Shown here one piece after another: positions 54,340 to 62,688 of a stretch of 64,000 nt of DNA. The notes beneath the pieces were generated by a model that was not told the origin of the DNA, did no database searches, and saw only the letters and a program-made list of their open reading frames with translations. The position numbers and the translations under genes were made by a program. The DNA lies in the NCBI GenBank assembly GCA_937943625.1, contig CALEAD010000012.1, positions 1 to 64,000 of the forward strand, read 5' to 3'. The stretch's first letter is position 1. Each line of letters begins with the position of its first letter. Source of the DNA: an uncultured Anaerolineae bacterium (lineage in GTDB: Bacteria; Chloroflexota; Anaerolineae; Promineifilales; Promineifilaceae).

Positions 54340-54407
54340 TCCGCAAAAGAGGCGTTGTTTCCTGCTCGCTTCCCGTTTTTCCTGCTGATTGGTACACTTA
54401 GGGCGCT

Positions 54408-57400
54408 ATGGAGAGATTGCGCCGGGCGCGCCCTTTTTTGCTGCTGACGCTGCTAGGCCTGCCGCTGATTGTGCCGCTGCTGCGGGCAACGGCCGTTCCC
54501 TGCACGCACGACGGCCATTTGCACTATCACCGCATTGCTGCCATGCGCCACGCCTGGGAAAACGGCCTCTACCTGACGCGCTGGCTGCCCGACCTGGCTT
54601 TTGGCTACGGCTATCCCTTTTTCATTTACCGCGAGCTGCCTCCCCTGTACTTGCCCTTCTTTCCCCATCTGTGGGGCATGCCTCTGCCAGCCGCCTCGAA
54701 CCTCTTCTACGCGCTGACGATTCTGGCCTGCGGCTGGTTCATGTTTCTCTGGGTGCGTGATGTGCTGGGGGAGCGGGCGGCGCTCGTTTCGGCGTTGGCA
54801 TACATGGCCGCGCCTTATGTGCTGGTAGATGCGCTGGTGCGCGGCAATTCGCCAGAATCGCTGGCGCTGCCGCTGCTGCCGCTGCTGTTGTGGAGCGGGC
54901 GACGCTGGCTGGTGCAGGGCACGGCCGTTTCTTTTCTCATTAGCGCATTTACCCTGGCGCTGCTTTCCCTCAGCCACAACATCTCTGTTTTTATTTTTGC
55001 CCCCACGCTGCTGGTTTATCTGGCGGCGCTGGCCTGGCTGCACCGCCTGGGCTGGCGACCGGCGCTGTTGCGCCTGACGCTGCTGTTTGGCCTGGGGTTG
55101 GGCATGACCATTTTCTATACCGGCGGCGCGCTGTTGGAAATGGATCAGGTAACGTTGCAACAGTCTACCGTCACGCGCAACAATGATTTTCGCTTTAACT
55201 TTGCCACTCTGGGGGAGATTTTGGCCCCTGTACGCACCGAAGACCCGCTGCTGCTCAATCCGCCGCTGCTTTTCCGCCTGGGCTGGGTGCCAATGGCGCT
55301 GGCGTTGTGGGGCGTGCTGCGGCTGGTTGGCGAAATGAGAAATGGGCAATTGGCGGGTAAGCCTGTGCGCCCCGAATGTCATTTTCATGGCTGGTTGATG
55401 CTGGTGGGAACGGCCGTTTACCTCTTCTTCGCCATCTCCCCCTCGCGCCCGCTGTGGGAAAACATCCCTCTGATAGATTTTGTGCAATTCCCCTGGCGCT
55501 TTGTTGGGCGCGCGGCGCTGCCGCTGGCGTTTCTGGCAGGCGTGCCGTTTACCGCGTGGGGGGCAGCGGGCAGGGGAGTAGAGGAGCAGGAGAGCCGCAA
55601 GGCACGCCTCATCGTTCATCCTTCATCCTTCATCCTTCCCCTAACGTTGGTTTTGCTTGTCACAGAAACCTTGCCCAACCTCTACCCCAACTACTGCGCG
55701 GAAGAGGGCTTCCCCACCATCAACACCGTGCATCAATATGAACGGGAAACGGGGTTGGTGGGCGTTGACCCGGAAGGCAGCTATTTTCCGCGCACGGTGC
55801 GGCAGCGACCGCAAACCTCTCCCCTGGTAGCCGATTATGAAGCGGGGCGCACGCCACAGCGTTTTGACGCGACCGCTTTGCCTGCCAACGCTGTACTCCA
55901 CGCAGTGCAATATACCCCCCTGGGTGCAACTATTCGCCTGACCACGCCAGAACTATTTACGGCGCGCTACTTTACCTTTGCCTTTCCCGGCTGGGTGGCG
56001 CAGGTGAACGGAACGGTCGTAGCCATCATCCCCAGCGACCCTGAAGGGCTGATCACCTTTCCTGTGCCCGCAGGCACACACACGCTGACCATTGCCTGGC
56101 GCGCCACGCCACTGCGCGCGACGCTCACGGTGCTGAGTTTGCTGGCGCTGTTGGCCACCCTGGGTGTTACGCTGGTTTTGCACCGCCGCGCGGCAATCAT
56201 CTTGCCGTCAGTTGCGCATGCGGCCACAGATTACGCGGTCATAAACTACCGGCCCCTGCTGGTTGTGGCGCTGCTGCTGCTTGGCGGCAAGCTGTTGGCC
56301 GACCGGATTGAGACGCCGCTGCGCCGCGTTGCGCCGCCTGCCGTGCAGAACAGGCTGCTGCTGCAAGGAGGCGAACTGCGGCTGGAAGGATTTAACCTGA
56401 CGCGCCAGCAGGTGGCGGCGGGTGGGTTATTTGATGTGGATATGGCGTGGACGGCCGCTGCCCACCCGCAGGCTGATTACCAAACGAATCTTTGGCTGGT
56501 AGGCCCAGAGGGGCTGACCTGGAGCGACAAAGACACGCAGCGCCCGCGCCTGTATGAAGACGCGCCACAAACGCGCGCCTGGCAGCCCGGCCAATGGGCT
56601 TGGGACAGCCGCGAGGTGCAGGTACTCAGCGGCACACCACCCGGACGCTATGACCTGGTGTTGACGCTGTTTGACAAGGCAACGCTGCAACCGCTGACGC
56701 TGTATAACGAACGGGGTGAGGCGCTGGGGCCAACGGCCGTACTGACGCAAATTGAGGTCACCATGCCCACTGTCCCCCCCACGTTCAGGCCGCAGTTCCC
56801 GCTGGATGTGCCCCTGGGCGAGCATTTGCGCCTGCTCGGCTACAATCAGGACCGCAACACGGCCGTTCCCGGCGATCCGCTGCTGCTGACCCTATTCTGG
56901 CAAAAAGTGGGCGCTGGCGCGCCGGTCGCGCCCCTAACGTTAATTCTGCAAGACGAAGCCGGGCAGGCAGCGCAAACCTGGTCACTGGCGTTAGCTCGCC
57001 CCGACTTTGACCTGGAAACCTGGCAGGATAGGCAGCGACTGCGCGGCCAGCATGGGCTGCGACTGCGCGCCGGGCTGGAAAGTGGCCGTTATCAGCTTTT
57101 GCTCAATGGCGTGCCCCTGGGCGCACTGCAAATCAACGCCCCGCAGCGCCTGATGACCATGCCCCCAGTGACAACGGCCCTTGCCATTCCCTTTGCCCCG
57201 CCCCAGCAGCCGCCCATTGCCCGGCTGGTTGGTTACACCCTCACCCCCGCCGCCGACCAGATAGCCCTGACACTGGTGTGGCAGGCGGTGAGCGAAACGG
57301 CTACCAGTTACCACGTATTTGTGCATCTGGTAGATGGAGACGGCCGTTTGCTGGCCCAAAGCGACGGCGAGCCAGCAACCTGGAGCCGCCCCACCACCGG

Positions 57401-57560
57401 CTGGATACCCGGCGAATACATCAGCGACCCCCACCAAATCACGCTCCCCCTCGAAGCCGCACCCAGCTTGCTGGCCCTGCGTGTAGGGCTTTATGAACCC
57501 GGCAACAGCCAGCGCCTGCAAACCCCTGTTGGCGACCACATTGCCATTCCTCTCCCTTAG
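54408..57560 (+). CDS. Large polytopic membrane protein, GT-C/PTPS-related-like
   Basis: 1050 residues. The first 620 or so contain about ten to twelve transmembrane helices with an early acidic/His loop, CTHDGHLHYHRIAAMRHAW near 31, and RWLPDLAFGYGYPFFIY near 57, the pattern of the '6-pyruvoyl-tetrahydropterin synthase-related' membrane family and of GT-C glycosyltransferases. A late helix pair near 560-620 is followed by about 400 soluble residues with three beta-rich modules (LRLEGFNLTRQQV, LRLLGYNQDRNTAV, ARLVGYTLTPAAD). It probably transfers or exports sugars at the membrane. Next to the GT2 gene. Confidence 0.75.
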   Translation: MERLRRARPFLLLTLLGLPLIVPLLRATAVPCTHDGHLHYHRIAAMRHAWENGLYLTRWLPDLAFGYGYPFFIYRELPPLYLPFFPHLWGMPLPAASNLFYALTILACGWFMFLWVRDVLGERAALVSALAYMAAPYVLVDALVRGNSPESLALPLLPLLLWSGRRWLVQGTAVSFLISAFTLALLSLSHNISVFIFAPTLLVYLAALAWLHRLGWRPALLRLTLLFGLGLGMTIFYTGGALLEMDQVTLQQSTVTRNNDFRFNFATLGEILAPVRTEDPLLLNPPLLFRLGWVPMALALWGVLRLVGEMRNGQLAGKPVRPECHFHGWLMLVGTAVYLFFAISPSRPLWENIPLIDFVQFPWRFVGRAALPLAFLAGVPFTAWGAAGRGVEEQESRKARLIVHPSSFILPLTLVLLVTETLPNLYPNYCAEEGFPTINTVHQYERETGLVGVDPEGSYFPRTVRQRPQTSPLVADYEAGRTPQRFDATALPANAVLHAVQYTPLGATIRLTTPELFTARYFTFAFPGWVAQVNGTVVAIIPSDPEGLITFPVPAGTHTLTIAWRATPLRATLTVLSLLALLATLGVTLVLHRRAAIILPSVAHAATDYAVINYRPLLVVALLLLGGKLLADRIETPLRRVAPPAVQNRLLLQGGELRLEGFNLTRQQVAAGGLFDVDMAWTAAAHPQADYQTNLWLVGPEGLTWSDKDTQRPRLYEDAPQTRAWQPGQWAWDSREVQVLSGTPPGRYDLVLTLFDKATLQPLTLYNERGEALGPTAVLTQIEVTMPTVPPTFRPQFPLDVPLGEHLRLLGYNQDRNTAVPGDPLLLTLFWQKVGAGAPVAPLTLILQDEAGQAAQTWSLALARPDFDLETWQDRQRLRGQHGLRLRAGLESGRYQLLLNGVPLGALQINAPQRLMTMPPVTTALAIPFAPPQQPPIARLVGYTLTPAADQIALTLVWQAVSETATSYHVFVHLVDGDGRLLAQSDGEPATWSRPTTGWIPGEYISDPHQITLPLEAAPSLLALRVGLYEPGNSQRLQTPVGDHIAIPLP

Positions 57561-57846
57561 CTCATCACCCACCACGCAAGAATTTTTAACCGCTAACGGC
57601 CGTCCACATCTCTGGGGAGCACATGCGGGTCTGCCGCTGGACGTCAGCAATCAAAGTTACTGCACCACGCCCAATACATCTAAGGCTGTGCAAAGCCACC
57701 TTCATACACATCTCTGATATAGCGCATACGGATTTCTAACGCAGCCAGGGAACAATAAGCCATGTCTATGGAACAACGAACACCACAATGCTGTAAGCTG
57801 TAACTTATATCCTGTATCCCAAACAAAATATGGAGGTTAAAAAGCA
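57561..57846. other. Upstream region of hsp20, no element recognised
   Basis: 286 bp. I looked for a CIRCE inverted repeat or HAIR-type site and found none. It contains one ACGGCCGT and a possible -10 (TATCCT) near 57808. The hsp20 ribosome binding site is TGGAGG at 57832-57837. Confidence 0.4.
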
Positions 57847-58287
57847 ATGGCAACTTTAGTACGCTGGAATCCGGTACGCAACCGCATGAATCTGTTCAGC
57901 GAATTTGATCGCCTGATGAACGAAATGAGCGCCTGGGATGCCCCTACCGTCCCCAGCACCTGGAAGCTGGCGCTCGACGTGATGGAAAATGAGGAGAACT
58001 ACACGGTAGTGGCTTCTCTGCCCGGCATCAATCCCGACCACATTGACATTACGCTGGAAGACGATGTATTGACGATTAAGGCGGAAACGGCCGAAGAGAA
58101 AGAAGAGGAAAATGTCCGCTATCACCTGCGCGAACGTCGCATGGGCAGCTTCAGCCGCAGCCTGCGCTTCCCTGTGCCCGTCAATGGCGACGCCGTGGAA
58201 GCCAAATATGAGCATGGCGTTCTCACCCTCAGCATCCCCAAGGCGGAAGAGGTGAAACCCAAACGCATCAGCGTCAAAGCCTCCTGA
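57847..58287 (+). CDS. Small heat-shock protein, Hsp20 family
   Basis: 146 residues. A variable N-terminus (WNPVRNRMNLFSEFDRLMNEM) is followed by the alpha-crystallin domain (about 38-135) with LDVMENEENYTVVASLPGINPDHIDITLEDDVLTI and the C-terminal strand motif YEHGVLTLSIPKAEEVKPK. An I-x-I-like ISV tail follows. It is an ATP-independent holdase in the cytosol. The start has TATGGAGGTTAAAAAGC upstream. Monocistronic; convergent with the peroxiredoxin gene. Confidence 0.94.
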   Translation: MATLVRWNPVRNRMNLFSEFDRLMNEMSAWDAPTVPSTWKLALDVMENEENYTVVASLPGINPDHIDITLEDDVLTIKAETAEEKEEENVRYHLRERRMGSFSRSLRFPVPVNGDAVEAKYEHGVLTLSIPKAEEVKPKRISVKAS

Positions 58288-58307
58288 TATATCATGTGAT
58301 ACGGCAA

Positions 58308-58366
58308 ACGTGAAATGGGAGGGCGCGTTTACGCCCTCACGTTTCACGTCTTTACGGTTCACGTCC
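58308..58366. repeat. ACGTGAAA / CGTTTCACG hairpin between hsp20 and bcp
   Basis: ACGTGAAATGGGAGGGCG faces CGCCCTCACGTTTCACGT around TTTA; further TTTACGGTTCACG copies follow. It sits at a convergent junction, so a terminator role is plausible. Confidence 0.65.
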
Positions 58367-58822
58367 TCACGTCAGAAACTTCAGTGCGCGTTCCACGCTC
58401 TCCTGTGGGCTAACCTTCACCTGTGCATCTGCCACTTTGCCTTCGGCGTCAATAATGAAGTGGCTGCGCACAATGCCCATGTACGACTTGCCGTACATCT
58501 TCTTTTCCCCCCACACGCCATACGCCTCTGCCACGGCGTGATCGGGGTCGGAAAGCAGGGTGTAGGGCAGTTTTTCCTTTGCTTTCCACTTTGCCAGTTG
58601 CGCCGGCGTGTCTGGGCTGATGCCAATGACAGTGGCATTCGCGGCCTCAATCTGGGGAAAGCTATCGCGGAAACCGCACGCCTGCGTGGTGCAGCCAGAT
58701 GTGCCGGCTTTGGGGTAGAAGAACAGCACCACTTGTTGCCCGCGTAAATCGCTCAGCGTGACCTGGGTGCCTGCGTCTGAGACCAGGATAAAGTCGGGGG
58801 CAAAGTCGCCTGTTTGTAACAT
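58367..58822 (-). CDS. bcp: Thiol peroxidase, Bcp/PrxQ type
   Basis: 151 residues. Reduces hydroperoxides with thioredoxin. The peroxidatic Cys lies in FYPKAGTSGCTTQACGFRD near 43, with the resolving Cys five residues later, the atypical two-Cys arrangement of PrxQ. The Pro/Thr of the active site are present (PKAGTSGC). Start supported by AAAGGAGCAAATC, the terminal part of an inverted type-1 repeat. Thioredoxin is encoded 2.4 kb away in the window. Confidence 0.93.
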   Translation of the reverse strand: MLQTGDFAPDFILVSDAGTQVTLSDLRGQQVVLFFYPKAGTSGCTTQACGFRDSFPQIEAANATVIGISPDTPAQLAKWKAKEKLPYTLLSDPDHAVAEAYGVWGEKKMYGKSYMGIVRSHFIIDAEGKVADAQVKVSPQESVERALKFLT

Positions 58823-58924
58823 GATTTGCTCCTTTGTAAATGAAATGACTGCCGATGGCCGCGGATGGCTGATTGGCGCGGCATTTTCATTTGTGGTGGT
58901 GTGCCACCGTTCATGAAGTCTCCT
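58823..58924 (-). repeat. Type-1 element supplying the bcp Shine-Dalgarno
   Basis: On the minus strand: AAGGAGACTTCATGAACGG, CACCACCACAAATGAAAATG, GCCGCGCCAATCAGCC, and GGCAGTCATTTCATTTACAAAGGAG ending before the bcp ATG. The GCAGGTT hairpin is missing and the right end is modified. Confidence 0.78.
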
Positions 58925-58988
58925 TAGAGACTAGGGATTTTGGATTGTAGATTGTGGAGCGAGCGAGTGACGCACCGCAACCAATTGC

Positions 58989-59651
58989 TTATCCCTGATG
59001 GCTGATGCCTGTGATGCGAATGCCGGCGTTTTTAATTTTGTGGCGGATGTTGATGCCGATGAGTACGGCCGTTAGCCCTTCAACCACACTCGCATTTGCC
59101 AGAGGGCCGGCATTGACGCCGCGCATACCGGCGTCAGCGCATAGCTGCGCTACCAGCTCCTTGTCGGTCCCCTTTTCGCCACAAATCAGCACGTCGCAAT
59201 CAATCCCATGTGTCAGATCCGTCAGGTGGTGCGCGGAGATGTTTTGGAAGGCGGCCACCACGCGCGCGCTATCGCCAATTTGCGCCTGCGCTTCTTCTGC
59301 GGCAGAAAGGCCACTGGGCAGCCGCCAGACGCGCGCCGCTTTTTCGCCCAGCGGCACAACCACCGTCACCAGCAGCTTGCCTGCCAGCGCCTCTTTCACC
59401 GTTTCCAGCGTCTTTTCTTGGGCGCTATAAGGCACCGAAAGCACCACGACTTCTGCCTGCTGCGTGGCGCTGAGGTTATCTGTGCCGCTGACGCTGGTGC
59501 CCGCTGGCAGTTTGGCCAACATTTCGGCAGCGGCACTGGCTCCTTTTTCGGCCAGGCGGGAGCCAATGATAATTTCATGTCCGGCAACTGCCCAGCGAAA
59601 GCCCAGGCCAAATCCTTCGTTTCCTGTTCCCCCTAAAATTGCGATTTTCAT
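58989..59651 (-). CDS. npdG: F420H2:NADP oxidoreductase (NpdG-like)
   Basis: 220 residues. Transfers hydride between coenzyme F420 and NADP. Rossmann motif at the N-terminus, ILGGTGNEGFGLGFRWAVAGHEIIIGSR, with the NADP-binding GSR. The family signatures VVPLGEKAARVWRLPSGLSAAEEAQ near 97 and AFQNISAHHLTD near 133 are clear. Start has AAGGAATCACGTCC. F420 use fits Chloroflexota and actinobacteria. No F420 biosynthesis gene is in the window. Confidence 0.9.
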   Translation of the reverse strand: MKIAILGGTGNEGFGLGFRWAVAGHEIIIGSRLAEKGASAAAEMLAKLPAGTSVSGTDNLSATQQAEVVVLSVPYSAQEKTLETVKEALAGKLLVTVVVPLGEKAARVWRLPSGLSAAEEAQAQIGDSARVVAAFQNISAHHLTDLTHGIDCDVLICGEKGTDKELVAQLCADAGMRGVNAGPLANASVVEGLTAVLIGINIRHKIKNAGIRITGISHQG

Positions 59652-59715
59652 GGACGTGATTCCTTATTGTTGTGCGATGTTATCAGGTTTGCCAACGAAC
59701 TGACCAGACACCCTG

Positions 59716-61077
59716 CTACTCGCTTAATTGCGCAAATCGCTGCCACACCTTTGCCGCTAGCTCGCGGCTGCGCGCGGTAATTTCCGCTTCGTCCAGGGTC
59801 AGCAATTGGCGATCTTTCATCAGGATGCGGCCAGCAACGATGGTGGTTGTGACCATGCTGGCCTCAAAGCCAAAGAGAATGTGCCAGGGGAGATTGCCAC
59901 TGCTGAGCGGGGTGATGGGGTGGTAGTCCACCAGAATGATGTCGGCGGCGGCGCCTGCTTCGAGTTTGCCGATGGGCAGGTCGGGCCAGAAAATGCGCGC
60001 GAGGGCGGCGTTGTTGTGGATGGCCATTTGCACAATATCCATTCCATTGGCGCGGCGCGGGTCGCGGTGGGCCAGCTTGTGTAGCAAGTAGGCGGTTTTC
60101 CATTCTGCCCACATGTTGTTGCTAAACCCGTCATTGCCCAGGCAGACGGGAATGCCCAGGCGCAACATGCCCTCAATGTTGGCCGCGCCTACGGCGTTGT
60201 TCATGTTGCTGCGCGGCTGGTGCGTGACCCAGGTTCCCGTTTCTTTGAGCAGCATCATTTCTGCTGGGTCAGTGTGGACGGCGTGGGCAACGATGCTCTT
60301 GGGGCCAAGGATGCCTGCCGCTGCCAGCCGGTCTACCACGCGACGACCGTATTTGTACAGCGCATCATACTCATCCGCTTCATGCTCGGCCACGTGAATG
60401 TGAAAGCCGGTAGCCAGGTCGCTGGCGGCCTCTACACAGGCCGCCAGCGTTTCTTCACTTAGGGAAAGCGAGGCGTGCAGGCCAAATGTGCCTGCCAGCA
60501 AGCCGCTGCCGCGCTCCCTGAGGGAATGCAGAAAGCGCACATTTTCACTAATGCCTGCCTGTGTTCCCGTGGCGCCGTTGCGGTCGGTGACTTCATAGCA
60601 GGTGGCCACACGCACGCCCGCTTCCTCGGCCGCGTCCGCAATCTGGTCTAGCGAGCTATCTATGGCGTTGGGGCTGGCGTGATGGTCTATGAGGGTGGTT
60701 GTGCCGTGCTTGATGGCATCTACCAGGCAGACCAGGGCGCTGTACTTCACGTCTACGTCCAGCAGGGCGCGGTCTAGCCGCCACCACAACCGCTCTAGAA
60801 TATCAGGGAAGTCTTTGGGGGCAGGGCCAGGAATGGCCATGCCGCGCGCAAAGGCGCCGTAAAAGTGGGTGTGGGCGCAAATGTTACCCGGCATCACAAG
60901 CTGCCCGCTGGCGTCTAGCTGCGGGGCGTCTGGGTGTGCCTGCATGAGGCTGGCGGAGGGGCCAATAGCGGCAATACGGCCGTCTTGCAGCAGCAGCCCC
61001 CCCTGTTCCACAATCTCTGCGCCATCTACCCAGGTGACAAGACGGCCGTTGACAATTAACAACTGATTCTGATTCAT
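59716..61077 (-). CDS. ssnA: Amidohydrolase, SsnA-type aminohydrolase
   Basis: 453 residues, cytosolic, metal-dependent amidohydrolase. Metal ligands: NICAHTHFYGAFARG near 64, HIHVAEHEADEYDA near 227, AHAVHTDPAEM near 265 and LGNDGFSNNMW near 314 with the catalytic Asp. The stretch IPGPAPKDFPDILERLWWRLDRAL is typical of SsnA rather than of general cytosine or SAH deaminases. SsnA genes elsewhere accompany selenium-dependent or purine-related hydroxylases; none is here. The substrate is unknown, with guanine-like or melamine-like amines considered. Confidence 0.85.
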   Translation of the reverse strand: MNQNQLLIVNGRLVTWVDGAEIVEQGGLLLQDGRIAAIGPSASLMQAHPDAPQLDASGQLVMPGNICAHTHFYGAFARGMAIPGPAPKDFPDILERLWWRLDRALLDVDVKYSALVCLVDAIKHGTTTLIDHHASPNAIDSSLDQIADAAEEAGVRVATCYEVTDRNGATGTQAGISENVRFLHSLRERGSGLLAGTFGLHASLSLSEETLAACVEAASDLATGFHIHVAEHEADEYDALYKYGRRVVDRLAAAGILGPKSIVAHAVHTDPAEMMLLKETGTWVTHQPRSNMNNAVGAANIEGMLRLGIPVCLGNDGFSNNMWAEWKTAYLLHKLAHRDPRRANGMDIVQMAIHNNAALARIFWPDLPIGKLEAGAAADIILVDYHPITPLSSGNLPWHILFGFEASMVTTTIVAGRILMKDRQLLTLDEAEITARSRELAAKVWQRFAQLSE

Positions 61078-61249
61078 TTATATCCACCCTCAACCAGGAG
61101 AATTTCTGCACGCTTCACGTCTGTATATGAGACACATAAAATTGCTTGACACACATCCTTCATTGGGTAAACTGTGAAGCATTGTATCACAAGCATATCA
61201 CACGTTGCCGCGTCTGAAAGAATTGAACCGCATTTTTAAGGAGAAAACA

Positions 61250-61582
61250 ATGGCTGAAGGGAAAACCTTTGACGTAACTGACGACACCTTTGAAACCGAG
61301 GTGTTAAACTCGCCAACCCCTGTGCTGGTAGACTTTTGGGCTGACTGGTGTGGCCCCTGCCGCATGGTTGCCCCCTCCGTTAAGGCGATTGCTGAGGAGT
61401 ATGCAGGTAAAGTGCGTGTAGCCAAGATGGACGTAGACGACAATCCGGCAACCCCTGGTCGCTACGCTATCGTGGGCATTCCCACCATCATGCTCTTCAA
61501 GAATGGGCAGGTGGTGGAGCGCATTACCGGCGCCTGGCCAAAAGACCGCATTGTTGCCAAGATTTTGCCGCACCTGAACTAA
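61250..61582 (+). CDS. trxA: Thioredoxin
   Basis: 110 residues, one thioredoxin domain. Active site FWADWCGPCRMVAPSV near 27-37; cis-Pro in GIPTIMLFKNGQ near 75. The ATG at 61250 follows AAGGAGAAAACA, so the 15 extra residues of the track are not translated. It is convergent with the zinc-ribbon/dehydrogenase operon; a terminator lies between. It could serve the PrxQ at 58367. Confidence 0.94.
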   Translation: MAEGKTFDVTDDTFETEVLNSPTPVLVDFWADWCGPCRMVAPSVKAIAEEYAGKVRVAKMDVDDNPATPGRYAIVGIPTIMLFKNGQVVERITGAWPKDRIVAKILPHLN

Positions 61583-61620
61583 TTTCGTCGAACTAATTTC
61601 GTCAGATTAAACCGTATGGG

Positions 61621-61650
61621 AACGCCCGCTGTCTTGCGGGCGTTGTTGTT
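61621..61650 (+). terminator. Terminator after thioredoxin
   Basis: AACGCCCGC and GCGGGCGTT around TGTCTT, followed by GTTGTTT. The stop is preceded by a tandem duplication of AACTAATTTCGTC, whose first copy contains the TAA. Confidence 0.75.
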
Positions 61651-61678
61651 TACGGCCTTATCGGGCGGCCAGCAGCCC

Positions 61679-61927
61679 TCAGGTAATCCAGTCGCGGTTA
61701 TGCACATCCCATTTGCGGTGCGCATAGCTGCGCTGGCAGTCGCGGCAAATGAGGACGGCATCTAGCTCGCCACTTTCGCGCCAGCGCCAGCGCACAATCG
61801 TCAGGTGGCGGCGGCAGGTAGGTTGGTAGCAGACGGGGCAAATTTCTCCTGCCGCCAGCGCCTCTGGGTCAGAGCGTGGGGTGACAAAGTTGTTTTGGTT
61901 GCAGATGTGGCAATATTTCACGCTCAT
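61679..61927 (-). CDS. Small zinc-ribbon protein with four Cys pairs
   Basis: 82 residues. CHIC near 6, CPVC near 30 followed by PTCRRH, and LICRDC near 60 form two probable treble-clef or ribbon sites. A basic Arg/Trp-rich middle (TIVRWRWRESGE) could contact nucleic acid. ATG at 61927 overlaps the stop of the upstream dehydrogenase gene (ATGA), so it is translated by coupling; the track's longer start lies inside that gene. Function unknown; a member of a three-gene operon with PLP enzyme and dehydrogenase. Confidence 0.7.
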   Translation of the reverse strand: MSVKYCHICNQNNFVTPRSDPEALAAGEICPVCYQPTCRRHLTIVRWRWRESGELDAVLICRDCQRSYAHRKWDVHNRDWIT

Positions 61928-62685
61928 GGTTTTGCTTTGTGCACATAAAAGCCGATGCCACTCTTTTCCCCCAGCCTGCCTGCCATGACCAATCGCCGCA
62001 GCAGGGGGGAGGGACGATAGCGATCTTCCCCCCACTCAGCAAAGAGCGCCTGCATGACGCCCAACACCGCATCCAGGCCCAGGTAGTCGGCCCAGGCCAG
62101 GGGGCCGCGCGGGTAGTTGGCCCCCTGGCGCATCGCCTGATCAATGTCCGCGGCGCTGGCGACCCCCTCGAGCACGGCGCTGGCGGCTTCGTTGATCAGA
62201 CAGCAAACGGTGCGTGCGCGCACCAGCCCTGGACCATCGGCGACAACGGCCGTTTCCCACCCCATTTCCTGCCAGAACGCCTGCGCCTCTGCTAGGGCGG
62301 CATCGGCTGTTTGCAGCGCCCGCGCCAGCTCGACGACGCCCGTGGCGCCCAGCGGCGGCAAAACGGCAAAGCCGACAACCCGTTGCGGTGCGTCCAACCA
62401 GGAAGCGGCCTGCGTGGCGCTACTGTTCAGTGCCGAACTCAATATCAGCGCCCGCGCGCTCAACCCCTGGCTCAGTGCGCGCAGCAGCTGGCGCTTATCT
62501 GACAGCGATTCGTGATACAGTTCAATTGCCACGTCGGCGTCACTGAGCTGTTGCCAGAGACGGCCGTTTTCCTGCGCGCTCTGCATGTCCTCAGCCAGAT
62601 ACAGGTGGGTTTCATGACCGGCTGCCAGGCACACCTGGCCTACTTCGGTAAGAAACGGGATTTCCCCCACAACGATAACTTTCAT
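61924..62685 (-). CDS. 3-hydroxyacyl-CoA dehydrogenase-like protein with degenerate NAD motif
   Basis: 253 residues. The C-terminal half is the 3HCDH domain: GPGLVRARTVCCLINEAASAVLEGVASAADIDQAMRQGANYPRGPLAWADYLGLD near 150-205 and GRLGEKSGIGFYVHKAKP at the end. The N-terminal Rossmann part is recognisable (VVGEIPFLTEVGQVCLAAGHE) but lacks the GxGxxG glycines, and the usual catalytic His-Glu pair is not clear. It is shorter than FadB-type enzymes (about 280). It may be a non-canonical or inactive dehydrogenase. Three bases after the upstream gene's stop. Confidence 0.8.
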   Translation of the reverse strand: MKVIVVGEIPFLTEVGQVCLAAGHETHLYLAEDMQSAQENGRLWQQLSDADVAIELYHESLSDKRQLLRALSQGLSARALILSSALNSSATQAASWLDAPQRVVGFAVLPPLGATGVVELARALQTADAALAEAQAFWQEMGWETAVVADGPGLVRARTVCCLINEAASAVLEGVASAADIDQAMRQGANYPRGPLAWADYLGLDAVLGVMQALFAEWGEDRYRPSPLLRRLVMAGRLGEKSGIGFYVHKAKP

Positions 62686-62688
62686 AGC

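Noticed and set aside
54453-55619. 388-aa minus-strand ORF
   Set aside because: Antisense shadow of the GT-C-like membrane protein; its Gln/Arg-rich translation is an artefact of Leu-rich sense codons.
57561-57846. CIRCE heat-shock operator before hsp20
   Set aside because: No TTAGCACTC-N9-GAGTGCTAA-like inverted repeat found.
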